Shown one piece after another: positions 1 through 6,458 of a stretch of 8,867 nucleotides of DNA; position 1 is the first letter of the stretch, and each line of letters begins with the position of its first letter. A program made the translations under genes and the position numbers. The DNA is taken from assembly GCA_027031565.1 (NCBI GenBank), contig JALVPX010000251.1, positions 1 through 8,867 on the forward strand, in the 5' to 3' direction. This stretch comes from Deltaproteobacteria bacterium. Lineage in GTDB: Bacteria > Desulfobacterota > Dissulfuribacteria > Dissulfuribacterales > JALVPX01. The notes below the pieces were generated by a model that did not search any database, was not told where the DNA came from, and saw only the letters and a program-made list of their open reading frames with translations.

Positions 1-1661
1 TCCGAGCCGGACGCCCTCATGTTAGTCAATTTTTTGCCCTTGGCAGGGTTGACAACCAGGTCTGAGGCGCGGCTATGCTCGCCAATGATCTGCCCCTTGT
101 AGACTTCCTCTCCCGGGCCTATGAACAACTTCCCGCGTTCTTGCAAATTAAAAAGGGCATAAGCCACGCTTTTGCAATTTTCCTTAACCACCATGACGCC
201 GGATGACCGGTGCTTGATATCGCCTGCATACGGCCCCCAGTGGGAAAATACGTAATTCATTACGCCCATGCCCCGGGTATCTGTTAGGAACTGGGAACGA
301 TAACCCAGCAGGCCCCTTGTGGGAATCACAAATTTCATGCGCACCATGGAGCCGTCTGCCTGCATGTCTTCCAGAGTGCCTTTCAGCCTTCCAAGCTTTT
401 CTATCACAACGCCTTGGTATTTCTCATCCACATCGACTGTGAGCTCCTCATAGGGTTCCAAAAGTTCGCCTGCCCTTTCCTGCATAATCACCCGGGGTCT
501 GGTCACCTGAAACTCATAGCCCTCCCGCCTCATTTTCTCTATGAGAATGGAAAGGTGAAGCTCGCCCCTGCCCGAGACCTTGAAACCGGCTCCGTCACCA
601 AGGGGTTCTATATGAAGGGCAACATCGGCCAGTGCCTCCCTTGCCAGCCGTTCTTCCAAATGCCTGGACGTTACGAACTTGCCGTCCCGGCCCGCAAAGG
701 GGGCATCATTGGGAATAAAGTGCATGGAAATAGTGGGTGGATCGATTTCAAGCAATGGCAAGGGCATGGGATCTTCGGGGTCTGTAAAGGTGACTCCTAC
801 AGTCACGTCCTCCATACCTGCAACTGCCACTATCTCGCCTGTTGAAGCGCCTTCAACAGGAACCTGCCTGTTTCCCGAAAAGGTAAAGATCTTTGTAATG
901 CGCACCGGCCTTATGGATCCGTCTCTCCTGGCCACGACCACAGAATCATTCATGTTCAAGGCGCCGTTTGACAATTTTCCTATCCCAAGCCGCCCCAGGT
1001 AAGGAGAATAATCTATGGTATTTATCTGAAGCTGAAGAGGTTTTTGCGGATCGCCGGACGGAGGCGGTACATGGTGGATGATCATTTCCGAAATGAGTTC
1101 CATGCCTTTGCCCGGCACCGGTATCTCGTCGGGATCAGACACCATATAGCCCTCCTTAGCCGAACCGAACAGCACAGGGAAATCCAGAATATCATCGGGT
1201 GCATCGAGCCTTGCCAGCAGGTCAAAGACCTGGTCCACGCACCAGTCACAGCGTGCAGCCTCCTTATCCATTTTGTTCACGACAACTAGGATGGGCAAAT
1301 TGGCAGCCAAAGCCTTCTTGACTACGAAAAAGGTCTGCGGCATAGGGCCTTCCTGTGCATCCACAAGCAGCAAGGCACCGTCTGCCATGCGCAAAACACG
1401 CTCTACTTGACCGCCGAAGTCTGCATGGCCGGGGGTATCAATTATATTTATCTTGTAATCCTTATATGTGTATGCGCCATTTTTTGAGGCAATGGTTATG
1501 CCCCGTTCTTTTTCAAGGTCCAAAGAGTCCATGAGGCGTTCTGCCACCCTCTGGTTCTCGCGGAACAACCCGCTTTGGCGAAATAGTGCGTCAACCAAGG
1601 TGGTCTTGCCGTGATCCACGTGGGCGATGATGGCCACATTTCTTATATTTTCCTGTTCCAT
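1..1661 (-). CDS. typA: Translational GTPase TypA/BipA (partial, C-terminus beyond left edge)
   Basis: A ribosome-associated GTPase of the EF-G/EF-Tu superfamily, involved in ribosome assembly and stress or cold adaptation in the bacteria where it has been studied. The visible 553 codons show all GTPase signatures: G1 AHVDHGKT (residues 13-20), switch I RGIT (53-56), G3 DTPGH (75-79), G4 NKMD (129-132), and a G5-like GSAKEG. Domain II, an EF-G-like domain III/V region and the start of the C-terminal domain (LTNMRASGS) follow. LTNMRASG is typical of TypA and, with the 1-60 region, separates it from EF-G and LepA. Family length is about 600 residues, so roughly 50 are missing. The start ATG (1659-1661) has GGGAG four bases upstream (1666-1670). 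A hairpin with a T5 run lies just before this site. The reading frame is open through the left edge with no frameshift. Confidence 0.96.
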   Translation of the reverse strand, partial: MEQENIRNVAIIAHVDHGKTTLVDALFRQSGLFRENQRVAERLMDSLDLEKERGITIASKNGAYTYKDYKINIIDTPGHADFGGQVERVLRMADGALLLVDAQEGPMPQTFFVVKKALAANLPILVVVNKMDKEAARCDWCVDQVFDLLARLDAPDDILDFPVLFGSAKEGYMVSDPDEIPVPGKGMELISEMIIHHVPPPSGDPQKPLQLQINTIDYSPYLGRLGIGKLSNGALNMNDSVVVARRDGSIRPVRITKIFTFSGNRQVPVEGASTGEIVAVAGMEDVTVGVTFTDPEDPMPLPLLEIDPPTISMHFIPNDAPFAGRDGKFVTSRHLEERLAREALADVALHIEPLGDGAGFKVSGRGELHLSILIEKMRREGYEFQVTRPRVIMQERAGELLEPYEELTVDVDEKYQGVVIEKLGRLKGTLEDMQADGSMVRMKFVIPTRGLLGYRSQFLTDTRGMGVMNYVFSHWGPYAGDIKHRSSGVMVVKENCKSVAYALFNLQERGKLFIGPGEEVYKGQIIGEHSRASDLVVNPAKGKKLTNMRASGS

Positions 1662-1676
1662 ACTGCTCCCAAATAG

Positions 1677-1696
1677 AAAAACGCGCCTGGGCGCGC
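1677..1696 (-). terminator. GC hairpin plus T5 in the typA leader (terminator-like or attenuator-like)
   Basis: On the minus strand a CGCGC/GCGCG stem with a four-base CCAG loop (1682-1695) is followed at once by TTTTT (1681-1677). A G-U pair could extend the stem by one. This has the form of a short intrinsic terminator pointing toward typA. Only 15 bases separate the T run from the typA ATG, so a typA promoter cannot lie between them, and any typA transcript must pass through this structure. It may end read-through from upstream genes, attenuate typA, or simply shape the ribosome binding site. The stem is short, so efficient termination is uncertain. Confidence 0.5.
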
Positions 1697-1741
1697 AAAA
1701 TTGTGCATGAAGTCATCGAAGACAGACACACTAACCACTAA

Positions 1742-1754
1742 GTGCCTTCGGCAC
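1742..1754 (-). other. Small perfect hairpin in the typA leader
   Basis: GTGCC and GGCAC arms flank a three-base loop (GAA on the minus strand). No T run follows on either strand, so it is not a terminator. It sits about 80 bases upstream of the typA start, within the probable leader, and could be part of a folded 5' leader together with the hairpin at 1682-1695. A chance palindrome of this size is possible. Confidence 0.3.
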
Positions 1755-1784
1755 AAGCCAAAAATTTCATAGGAATTCTGGGAC

Positions 1785-1815
1785 AATCTAGCACGAATGC
1801 GGTGGATGCAGTCAA
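1785..1815 (-). promoter_or_regulatory. Weak candidate sigma-70 promoter for typA
   Basis: On the minus strand TTGACT (1815-1810, five of six to the -35 consensus) is followed 19 bases later by TAGATT (1790-1785, four of six to the -10 consensus). The spacing is longer than ideal. If used, it would give a leader of a little over 100 bases containing both hairpins described for this gap. No better candidate was seen between 1662 and 1870. Confidence 0.22.
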
Positions 1816-1859
1816 GCGGTTTGAAACCCCACAATAATCGATTGAACCAGTTTGTCCCC

Positions 1860-1880
1860 AAAAAAAACAGCTATATGCTG
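1860..1880 (-). terminator. Weak intrinsic terminator after the six-TM Cys4 gene
   Basis: On the minus strand a CAGC/GCTG stem with a five-base loop (1880-1868) overlaps the stop codon of the membrane protein and is followed by eight consecutive T (1867-1860). The T run is good but the stem is only four base pairs, so termination may be leaky. This would send some read-through toward the second hairpin in front of typA. Confidence 0.4.
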
Positions 1881-2791
1881 GTGTCAGAAGTAATCTGGTC
1901 CGCGAGCCTGAACCATCTTTCATGCCCATATAATCTGTGAGCACATTCTGGGCACAGCGCGTGGCTGAACACCACGCTAGAATGTTTGGAAATGTAGCTT
2001 TCTATTTGATTCCAATAACCTTGATCATCTCTGATCTTTTTACACTTTGCACATATGGGGATCAGGCCGCTCAAGATCTTGATCTCTTTATGGGCCTTTT
2101 TCAGCTCTTTTAAGCGATCTTGAAGCTGAATGTTAATAGAGGACAATTTTTCCCTTTCCTTGTCCAGGCTTACCATCAAAAAATAATTTTTCCTTGCGTA
2201 ATATTCCATGATATAGCATGCCACGGCGCCTATTATTATTGCTGAAACGAGGAAAAAAGAGCTCCTGAAGACCACAGGAAAGGGAAACGAGGTTATCTTC
2301 AAGACCGTAATCTCAAACAAAGTAAGTACAATCAAGGCCGTGGGCAGTGCCCATACAAATCTCATCCTAATAAAGGCAAAGGAGAAAAAGAGCACTAAAA
2401 TAACGCCTACATAGTAGTGATAACTGTTTGGCGGGTAGCCCACTATGATCATCAGCAGTATGCCAGTGGCTGCAACCAAGATGAGGAGGGCAATAGTTGG
2501 TTGCCAAAATTTCTGGAAGTCTTGGTGAAAGGAAAACAATATGCCTGACAATAAGGTTGGAATAACTAAGAAAAACCGTATGCTCCATAATTGATATTTC
2601 GCATCAGGCATCGTTACGGCATCAAGGAAGCCAAAAAAGGCATAAAGCAGAATTCCAAGGCCGAATCCCCACCTGAAAACAGGCAGGGAAAGCCTAAAAT
2701 AGTGTTCCATGAAACCCGGCTCCAACGAGGTACTTGAATTTATGAATCTTAATGTGACGGGATTTACACGAATTTTCTCTTCAATCAGCAT
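1871..2791 (-). CDS. Six-TM membrane protein with coiled coil and C-terminal CxxC/CxxC domain
   Basis: A 306-residue inner-membrane protein. After a short cytoplasmic N-terminus come about six hydrophobic segments (roughly residues 41-57, 70-88, 98-118, 124-140, 147-165, 178-196), ending in an ACYIMEYYARKNYF stretch. I recall similar membrane modules in front of cyclase, GGDEF or kinase domains. Residues about 207-240 are charged and predicted coiled coil (KEREKLSSIN, KELKKAHKEIK). The last part has paired cysteines C247/C250 and C280/C283 around GYWNQIESYISKHSS, a short Cys4, probably metal-binding domain that I recognise from the ends of PAS and receiver proteins in deltaproteobacteria. No catalytic domain is present. 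The ATG at 2791 is preferred to an upstream TTG at 2830 because GGAGG lies seven bases before it. It lies 85 bases downstream of the MgtC/DUF4010 gene on the same strand and may be co-transcribed. Its function is unknown; a sensory or partner-binding role is inferred. Confidence 0.85.
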   Translation of the reverse strand: MLIEEKIRVNPVTLRFINSSTSLEPGFMEHYFRLSLPVFRWGFGLGILLYAFFGFLDAVTMPDAKYQLWSIRFFLVIPTLLSGILFSFHQDFQKFWQPTIALLILVAATGILLMIIVGYPPNSYHYYVGVILVLFFSFAFIRMRFVWALPTALIVLTLFEITVLKITSFPFPVVFRSSFFLVSAIIIGAVACYIMEYYARKNYFLMVSLDKEREKLSSINIQLQDRLKELKKAHKEIKILSGLIPICAKCKKIRDDQGYWNQIESYISKHSSVVFSHALCPECAHRLYGHERWFRLADQITSDTSI

Positions 2792-2798
2792 TATGGCG

Positions 2799-2803
2799 CC
2801 TCC
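2799..2803 (-). promoter_or_regulatory. Shine-Dalgarno site fixing the start of the six-TM Cys4 protein
   Basis: GGAGG on the minus strand, seven bases before the ATG at 2791. It sits inside the longer frame that could begin at TTG 2830, and supports the shorter 306-residue product over the 319-residue one. Confidence 0.75.
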
Positions 2804-2876
2804 ACACTGCTTATCGGAAGCTGTTTTCAACCCATTACCGGCTGCTGGGGGAATTCGCTGCTTCTCACCTCACAAT

Positions 2877-4163
2877 CTACTTGAAGGCGATCACCTCGAA
2901 AAACCACAGTGCAGAAGCTAGAGTACCAAGGGTAAGAACAAAATATTGGATTAAATACCGGGCTAGATTTCGCCCGCCTAACCACCATGATATGGCGAAC
3001 TTGACAAAGGAATTTACAATTGAGGCAAGAACGATTCCATTTGTTCCTGCCAAAGGGTTCAGGCTTCCTTCCGAGGTTAGTTGGGCCAGGGAAAGTGTTA
3101 TTGCATCGACGTCTGAAATACCGGACATGAATGACACGACATAGACCCCCAAGTCTCCATATCTTGCCTTTACGAAATGGGTAGCGCCGTAAACAATACC
3201 GAAGATTATGCCGAACTTTACTGCCTCGGAAAATTGTAAGGGATTCTGGGTGAAACCATCCTTCACCGTAACTTCAGCCGGCCCGGACCGCTTGAACAAG
3301 TAATATGTATATGCCAGACCAGCCAGAGAAGCCATGGCAAAAGGCCGAAGGAGCTTCAAGGCAAGGCCTGGATTCACCACGAATACAAGCACCAGCACCC
3401 TAAGAAACATGAAGGTGCAGGCAAGGGATATGGCTCCTGCAGCATGAGAAGCGAGGTTCTTGCGGGAATCAGCGATTTTGGACATGGAAATGGTGACAGC
3501 CGTGGAGGATATCAGCCCGCCCAAGGCCCCGGTCAAAAACAGCCCCTTTTTGTGCCCCAAGATCTTGATAGCAGCGTATCCAATGAAGGAGAGTGCCGAA
3601 ATGATGACAGCCATGAGCCAAGTCTTGTATGGATTGAAAAGATGGTAAGGCCCTATCATTTTGTTGGGAAGAATCGGCAGCACAAGAAATGTTATGGCCA
3701 GCAGGAGGACCGCGGCATTTATGTCAGGGGCAGTGATCTTTGCCTCAAACCTTTGAAGTTTGGGTTTTATTTCCAGCAGCACAACAATAAGAACACCCAC
3801 AAATATCGCATAGTTTTCCAAGTTCAGGCTTACGAGGAGGCCGAGCAGGTAGGTTGCAATGGCTGTAAAATGAGTGGTGCTGCCATAATCGATCTGGCCG
3901 GGCCTCTTTTGCGAAGTATAGACCTTGAAGTAGTAGGCAATGGCAATCACCATGCCTGCCATAAAGGCCGTAACGAGTGCAAAGCCCTGGAAATATTTGT
4001 TGACAAAGCCTGCCAGATAACCAACCAGGGCTATAATGGAAAAGGTACGCGAGCCGGCAAAACTGGTTTCACCCCTTTTCAGATGATAAATGGCGCGCTG
4101 CATACCAATCATGAAACCCACTGCTAGGGCTATCAATATGGATTTGACTATGTGGATGTCCAT
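2877..4163 (-). CDS. MgtC-like/DUF4010 multi-pass membrane protein
   Basis: A 428-residue integral membrane protein with about a dozen hydrophobic segments. The N-terminal part resembles the MgtC/SapB family: short hydrophobic helix, GMQRA (20-24), then GSRTFSIIALVGYLAG (37-52). The rest matches DUF4010, with the Gly/Ser-rich GALGGLISSTAVTISMSK (212-229) and SGISDVDAITLSLAQL (347-362). MgtC proteins are tied to growth at low magnesium and to acid or envelope stress. The MgtC-DUF4010 fusion is widespread but its substrate is not established, so a transport role is inferred only from topology. The ATG at 4163 has no clear Shine-Dalgarno sequence, but starting the protein here gives the normal family N-terminus. 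A fair sigma-70 promoter lies upstream (4214-4243). No obvious terminator follows it before the six-TM gene 85 bases downstream. The gene is divergent from the M48 protease. Confidence 0.88.
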   Translation of the reverse strand: MDIHIVKSILIALAVGFMIGMQRAIYHLKRGETSFAGSRTFSIIALVGYLAGFVNKYFQGFALVTAFMAGMVIAIAYYFKVYTSQKRPGQIDYGSTTHFTAIATYLLGLLVSLNLENYAIFVGVLIVVLLEIKPKLQRFEAKITAPDINAAVLLLAITFLVLPILPNKMIGPYHLFNPYKTWLMAVIISALSFIGYAAIKILGHKKGLFLTGALGGLISSTAVTISMSKIADSRKNLASHAAGAISLACTFMFLRVLVLVFVVNPGLALKLLRPFAMASLAGLAYTYYLFKRSGPAEVTVKDGFTQNPLQFSEAVKFGIIFGIVYGATHFVKARYGDLGVYVVSFMSGISDVDAITLSLAQLTSEGSLNPLAGTNGIVLASIVNSFVKFAISWWLGGRNLARYLIQYFVLTLGTLASALWFFEVIAFK

Positions 4164-4283
4164 TGCATTTTTTATATTCTGAAATAAAATTTCACGGTTA
4201 TTGTGATTTTCACCTTATAACAAATTAAATCTGGCAATGTCAGGCAGGCCCTGTAATTCATTCGATTAAAATAGAATCATATT
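4164..4283. other. Divergent intergenic region between MgtC/DUF4010 and M48 protease genes
   Basis: 120 AT-rich bases separate two genes transcribed away from each other. The minus-strand promoter at 4214-4243 is the only convincing element. On the plus strand there is a TAAAAT at 4267-4272, but no -35 box at a workable distance, and neither gene has a recognisable Shine-Dalgarno site. No operator-like palindrome was noticed. Confidence 0.6.
4214..4243 (-). promoter_or_regulatory. Candidate sigma-70 promoter for the MgtC/DUF4010 gene
   Basis: On the minus strand CTGACA (4243-4238) and TATAAG (4219-4214) are each five of six to consensus, 18 bases apart. The transcription start would fall near 4207, giving a leader of about 44 bases. 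This is the best-matching promoter in the window. Confidence 0.45.
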
Positions 4284-5543
4284 ATGGAAGCAAATATTTA
4301 TCTAATTCTAATACTCTTTTTTATTGCAGGTGCTTATTTGCTTGATTTTTCGGCAAATTTGTTAAACTTGAAGGCCATCGAACCAAATCTGCCAGCTGAA
4401 TTTTCAGGCCTCTTTGACAAAAAGACATACATCAGATCACAGCAATACTTGAAGGAAAACACCAGACTTGATTTGGTGAAAGGGACAACACTCACCTTTT
4501 TTACCATCATTTTCATAGTGGCAGGCGGATTCAATTTCTTGGATGAGGCTGCACATTCATTTAACCTTGGTGAAATCCCCACAGGTCTCATCTTCATAGC
4601 ATCTCTTGCACTCATGAGATTCTTGGTTGACCTTCCTTTTTCCATATATGAAACCTTTGTCATAGAAGAACAATATGGTTTTAACCGCACGACTCCTGGG
4701 ACCTTTGCAGCTGATATCTTGAAGGGCTTGGCCCTGGCGCTCTGCCTGGGGATTCCCATTACTGCTGCCATTTTATGGTTTTTTCATGAACTAGGTTCCG
4801 GTGGATGGATATATTGCTGGGCTGCAGCCTCGATGTTCATATTGATCACGCAGTTTCTGGCTCCTGTGGTCATAATGCCTCTGTTCAACAAGTTCGAACC
4901 ACTGGCGGATGGAGCCTTGAAGGATGCAATTCTTGACTATGCCAGCAAGGAAAATTTCAAGATAATGGGCATATTCACCATGGATGGATCGAAGCGCTCA
5001 TCCAAGCTGAACGCATTCTTTGCAGGATTTGGCAGATTCCGGAGGATCGTTTTGTTTGACACACTGATTGAAAAACTGTCCATAAAGGAGATCGTGGCAG
5101 TGCTGGCCCATGAAATGGGACATTTCAAGCGGCACCACGTGCCTAAGATGATGGCGGCATCCATACTGCAAATGGGCATGATGTTCTGGCTTCTTTCATT
5201 TTTCATCGAGAACAGGGAATTGTCCCTGGCTTTCGGCCTTGAACAACCTTCCATATATGCCAGCCTGGTTTTCTTCGGCTTTCTCTACACACCGATCAGC
5301 ATGGTTTTGGGGCTTATATTCAACTACTACTCCCGGCAGTGCGAGTTTGAGGCAGATGCATATGCCGCAAGGCGCAGCGGGCTTGCCGCAGCCCTGGATT
5401 CAGCATTAAGAAAACTGGGGGTGGAAAACCTGACAAACCTGACCCCCCATCCATGGTATGTCTTTCTGTACTACAGCCATCCCCCTTTGCGCGAGCGTCT
5501 GAGTGCGTTGAAGTCTTTCATGAAGCAGCCATGGAACGAATGA
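4284..5543 (+). CDS. M48 family membrane zinc metalloprotease (Ste24/CAAX protease 1-like)
   Basis: A 419-residue membrane protease. The N-terminal Ste24-type region (residues 1-210) has hydrophobic helices at about 5-24, 66-84, 100-118, 145-168 and 176-200, with the family-typical DKKTYIRSQQYLKENTR (45-61). The catalytic M48 domain carries HEMGH (276-280), giving zinc ligands H276 and H280 and catalytic E277. The third ligand, E354, lies in the ExxxD motif of CEFEADAY. A C-terminal SHPPLRERL (398-406) completes the family signature. The length matches the Ste24 type rather than the shorter HtpX. Bacteria do not usually prenylate CAAX proteins, so its likely role is membrane-protein quality control or processing, with substrate unknown. 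The start ATG at 4284 gives the family N-terminus, though no Shine-Dalgarno site is visible. Its 3' end overlaps the convergent CBS gene by 26 bases. The gene is intact. Confidence 0.93.
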   Translation: MEANIYLILILFFIAGAYLLDFSANLLNLKAIEPNLPAEFSGLFDKKTYIRSQQYLKENTRLDLVKGTTLTFFTIIFIVAGGFNFLDEAAHSFNLGEIPTGLIFIASLALMRFLVDLPFSIYETFVIEEQYGFNRTTPGTFAADILKGLALALCLGIPITAAILWFFHELGSGGWIYCWAAASMFILITQFLAPVVIMPLFNKFEPLADGALKDAILDYASKENFKIMGIFTMDGSKRSSKLNAFFAGFGRFRRIVLFDTLIEKLSIKEIVAVLAHEMGHFKRHHVPKMMAASILQMGMMFWLLSFFIENRELSLAFGLEQPSIYASLVFFGFLYTPISMVLGLIFNYYSRQCEFEADAYAARRSGLAAALDSALRKLGVENLTNLTPHPWYVFLYYSHPPLRERLSALKSFMKQPWNE

Positions 5544-5970
5544 CATCGCCTCTACCAATTATTCCAACCAGCCTTCCGTCCCTGGTGACTGGGATTGTAT
5601 TTATGCGCTTTTCTGCCATGAGCGTGGCAATGTCTTCCACCGAGGTTTCTTCGTCAACAGTAATTACATTCTTCGTGCATATGTCTGATGCCGTAGTACC
5701 AGCCATCTTTTTGAGTTCCTTTTCCAGTTTTTTGGGATTTTCAAGAAAGAGTACTGAATCGAGAAAATAGATGGCAGTGGGCAGATGAATCTTCTTGTTC
5801 TGATCTATCAGATCGGCCTCGGTGACTATGCCCGAAAGTCTGCCTTCTTCGTCAATTACAGGCATTCCATTTATGCGGTGTTCCCACAACTTTTTTGCCA
5901 CGTCTCTCACCGGAGTATCGGGTGAAACAGTGACCACTTCCCGTGTCATAATATCCTTTGCCTTCAGCAT
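5518..5970 (-). CDS. Tandem CBS-domain protein
   Basis: A 150-residue soluble protein made of two CBS domains (about 3-58 and 94-148), each beginning with a DIMTREVVTV or DICTKNVITV strand and containing the usual INGMPVID/INTIPVTR and GIVTEADL/GIIGRGDV segments. Tandem CBS pairs (Bateman modules) bind adenosine nucleotides such as AMP, ATP or S-adenosylmethionine and regulate partner proteins. Between the repeats is a 33-residue linker (60-92, AIYFLDSVLFLENPKKLEKE), a hydrophobic helix plus a charged helix, as found in one subfamily of free-standing CBS proteins. There is no attached enzyme or transporter domain, so any partner must be another protein. The ATG at 5970 has a strong GGAGGT four bases upstream (5980-5975). 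It is divergent from fluC across 97 bases and convergent with the M48 protease. The ligand cannot be read from the sequence. Confidence 0.93.
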   Translation of the reverse strand: MLKAKDIMTREVVTVSPDTPVRDVAKKLWEHRINGMPVIDEEGRLSGIVTEADLIDQNKKIHLPTAIYFLDSVLFLENPKKLEKELKKMAGTTASDICTKNVITVDEETSVEDIATLMAEKRINTIPVTRDGRLVGIIGRGDVIRSMAAS

Positions 5971-5974
5971 GGAG

Positions 5975-5980
5975 ACCTCC
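5975..5980 (-). promoter_or_regulatory. Shine-Dalgarno site of the CBS gene
   Basis: GGAGGT on the minus strand four bases before the ATG at 5970. It is a full-strength site and fixes the start. Confidence 0.75.
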
Positions 5981-5995
5981 TTTTATCTATTTATA

Positions 5996-6023
5996 TCTAT
6001 AATCACGGGCTGGCTGTAGGCAA
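5996..6023 (-). promoter_or_regulatory. Candidate promoter for the CBS gene
   Basis: On the minus strand TTGCCT (6023-6018) and TATAGA (6001-5996), each four of six to consensus, lie 16 bases apart in an AT-rich stretch directly upstream of the CBS gene. The -10 box overlaps the plus-strand TATAAT at 5998-6003, so the two divergent promoters may compete. Confidence 0.3.
5998..6003 (+). promoter_or_regulatory. Consensus -10 box upstream of fluC
   Basis: A perfect TATAAT on the plus strand, which would start transcription near 6010 and give fluC a leader of roughly 58 bases. No matching -35 box lies 16-18 bases upstream, because that position holds the Shine-Dalgarno sequence and first leader bases of the opposing CBS gene. 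It would therefore need an activator, or it may be a chance match in AT-rich DNA. Confidence 0.3.
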
Positions 6024-6029
6024 TGTACG

Positions 6030-6042
6030 GGCTTGCGAAGCC
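6030..6042 (+). other. Small hairpin in the fluC leader
   Basis: GGCTT and AAGCC arms flank a three-base GCG loop, located 25 bases upstream of the preferred fluC start. No T run follows. The surrounding leader does not match the fluoride riboswitch consensus as I know it, so no riboswitch is called. Confidence 0.3.
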
Positions 6043-6058
6043 ACTTGTGAGGGTTTAT

Positions 6059-6063
6059 AGGGA
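6059..6063 (+). promoter_or_regulatory. Shine-Dalgarno site favouring the fluC start at 6068
   Basis: AGGGA four bases before the ATG at 6068. The alternative in-frame ATG at 6023 has only TAGG two bases upstream, and would add 15 residues (MYGLAKPLVRVYRDL) not expected for this family. Confidence 0.6.
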
Positions 6064-6067
6064 CCTC

Positions 6068-6457
6068 ATGACCGATCTTTTTTGCATAGGAGCAGGCGGA
6101 TTCCTTGGCGCGATCTCACGATACCTTGTTTCTTCATGGATATACAGGCTTGCTGGTTCTTCATTTCCCTACGGCACCCTTTTCGTAAACGTTGCGGGTT
6201 CCTTCATATTGTGCGCATTTCTCCCCTTGAGCCTCCACGCATTCAACGTGGCGCCGGAGTTGAGGGCAGCGGTGACAGTGGGTTTTTGCGGTGCCTTCAC
6301 CACCTTTTCCACCTTCTCTTTTGAGACCATCTCCATGCTGCAGGAAGGCTCTGCATTTTCGGCCCTGCTTAATGTCGGTTATAATATAATTTTGTGCCTT
6401 GCAGCAGGGTGGCTGGGTTTTGTTGTAAGCAGGCTTTTCATTGGAAGCGGAGGTTAA
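6068..6457 (+). CDS. fluC: Fluoride channel FluC/CrcB
   Basis: A 129-residue, four-helix inner-membrane protein that, in its family, forms antiparallel dual-topology dimers exporting fluoride. Signatures present are GGFLGAISRYL (10-20), the pore asparagine N41 in GTLFVNVAGSF (36-46), and the GFCGAFTTFSTFSFE block (72-86). That block contains F80 and F83, at the positions of the fluoride-coordinating Phe box of characterised FluC proteins, and the T78/T79 region near the central sodium site. A last helix follows at about 104-123. Length is normal with the start at 6068; an in-frame ATG at 6023 would be too long. The final codons overlap the Shine-Dalgarno site of the next gene, DUF190, which starts one base after the stop codon, so the two are surely co-transcribed and probably translationally coupled. 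No key residue is missing. The older name is crcB. Confidence 0.95.
   Translation: MTDLFCIGAGGFLGAISRYLVSSWIYRLAGSSFPYGTLFVNVAGSFILCAFLPLSLHAFNVAPELRAAVTVGFCGAFTTFSTFSFETISMLQEGSAFSALLNVGYNIILCLAAGWLGFVVSRLFIGSGG
6449..6454 (+). promoter_or_regulatory. Shine-Dalgarno site of the DUF190 gene inside the end of fluC
   Basis: GGAGGT within the last fluC codons, four bases before the ATG at 6459. It decides the start over an in-frame ATG at 6441 and indicates coupling to fluC translation. Confidence 0.8.
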
Positions 6458-6458
6458 T

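Noticed and set aside
414..1289. Plus-strand open frames opposite typA.
   Set aside because: They are antisense to strongly conserved GTPase coding sequence and show no domain or ribosome binding site.
1643..1861. A 72-residue minus-strand frame crossing the typA leader and start codon, which could be a leader peptide.
   Set aside because: It begins at a TTG without a Shine-Dalgarno site, has no recognisable domain, and overlaps the typA start out of frame. The hairpin explains the region better.
1690..1861. A possible tRNA or small RNA gene in the gap before typA, suggested by a GGTTCAATC string on the minus strand.
   Set aside because: No acceptor stem, anticodon arm or D arm can be folded around it.
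3444..4127. A 227-codon plus-strand open frame opposite the MgtC/DUF4010 gene.
   Set aside because: It lies entirely antisense to a clearly recognised membrane protein, has an odd composition rich in Cys, His and Gly, and resembles no family. It is a shadow frame.
6004..6067. Possible fluoride (crcB-motif) riboswitch before fluC.
   Set aside because: The expected paired GGCGATGG-like 5' arm and GATGGC-like 3' element are not seen. Only one short hairpin is present.
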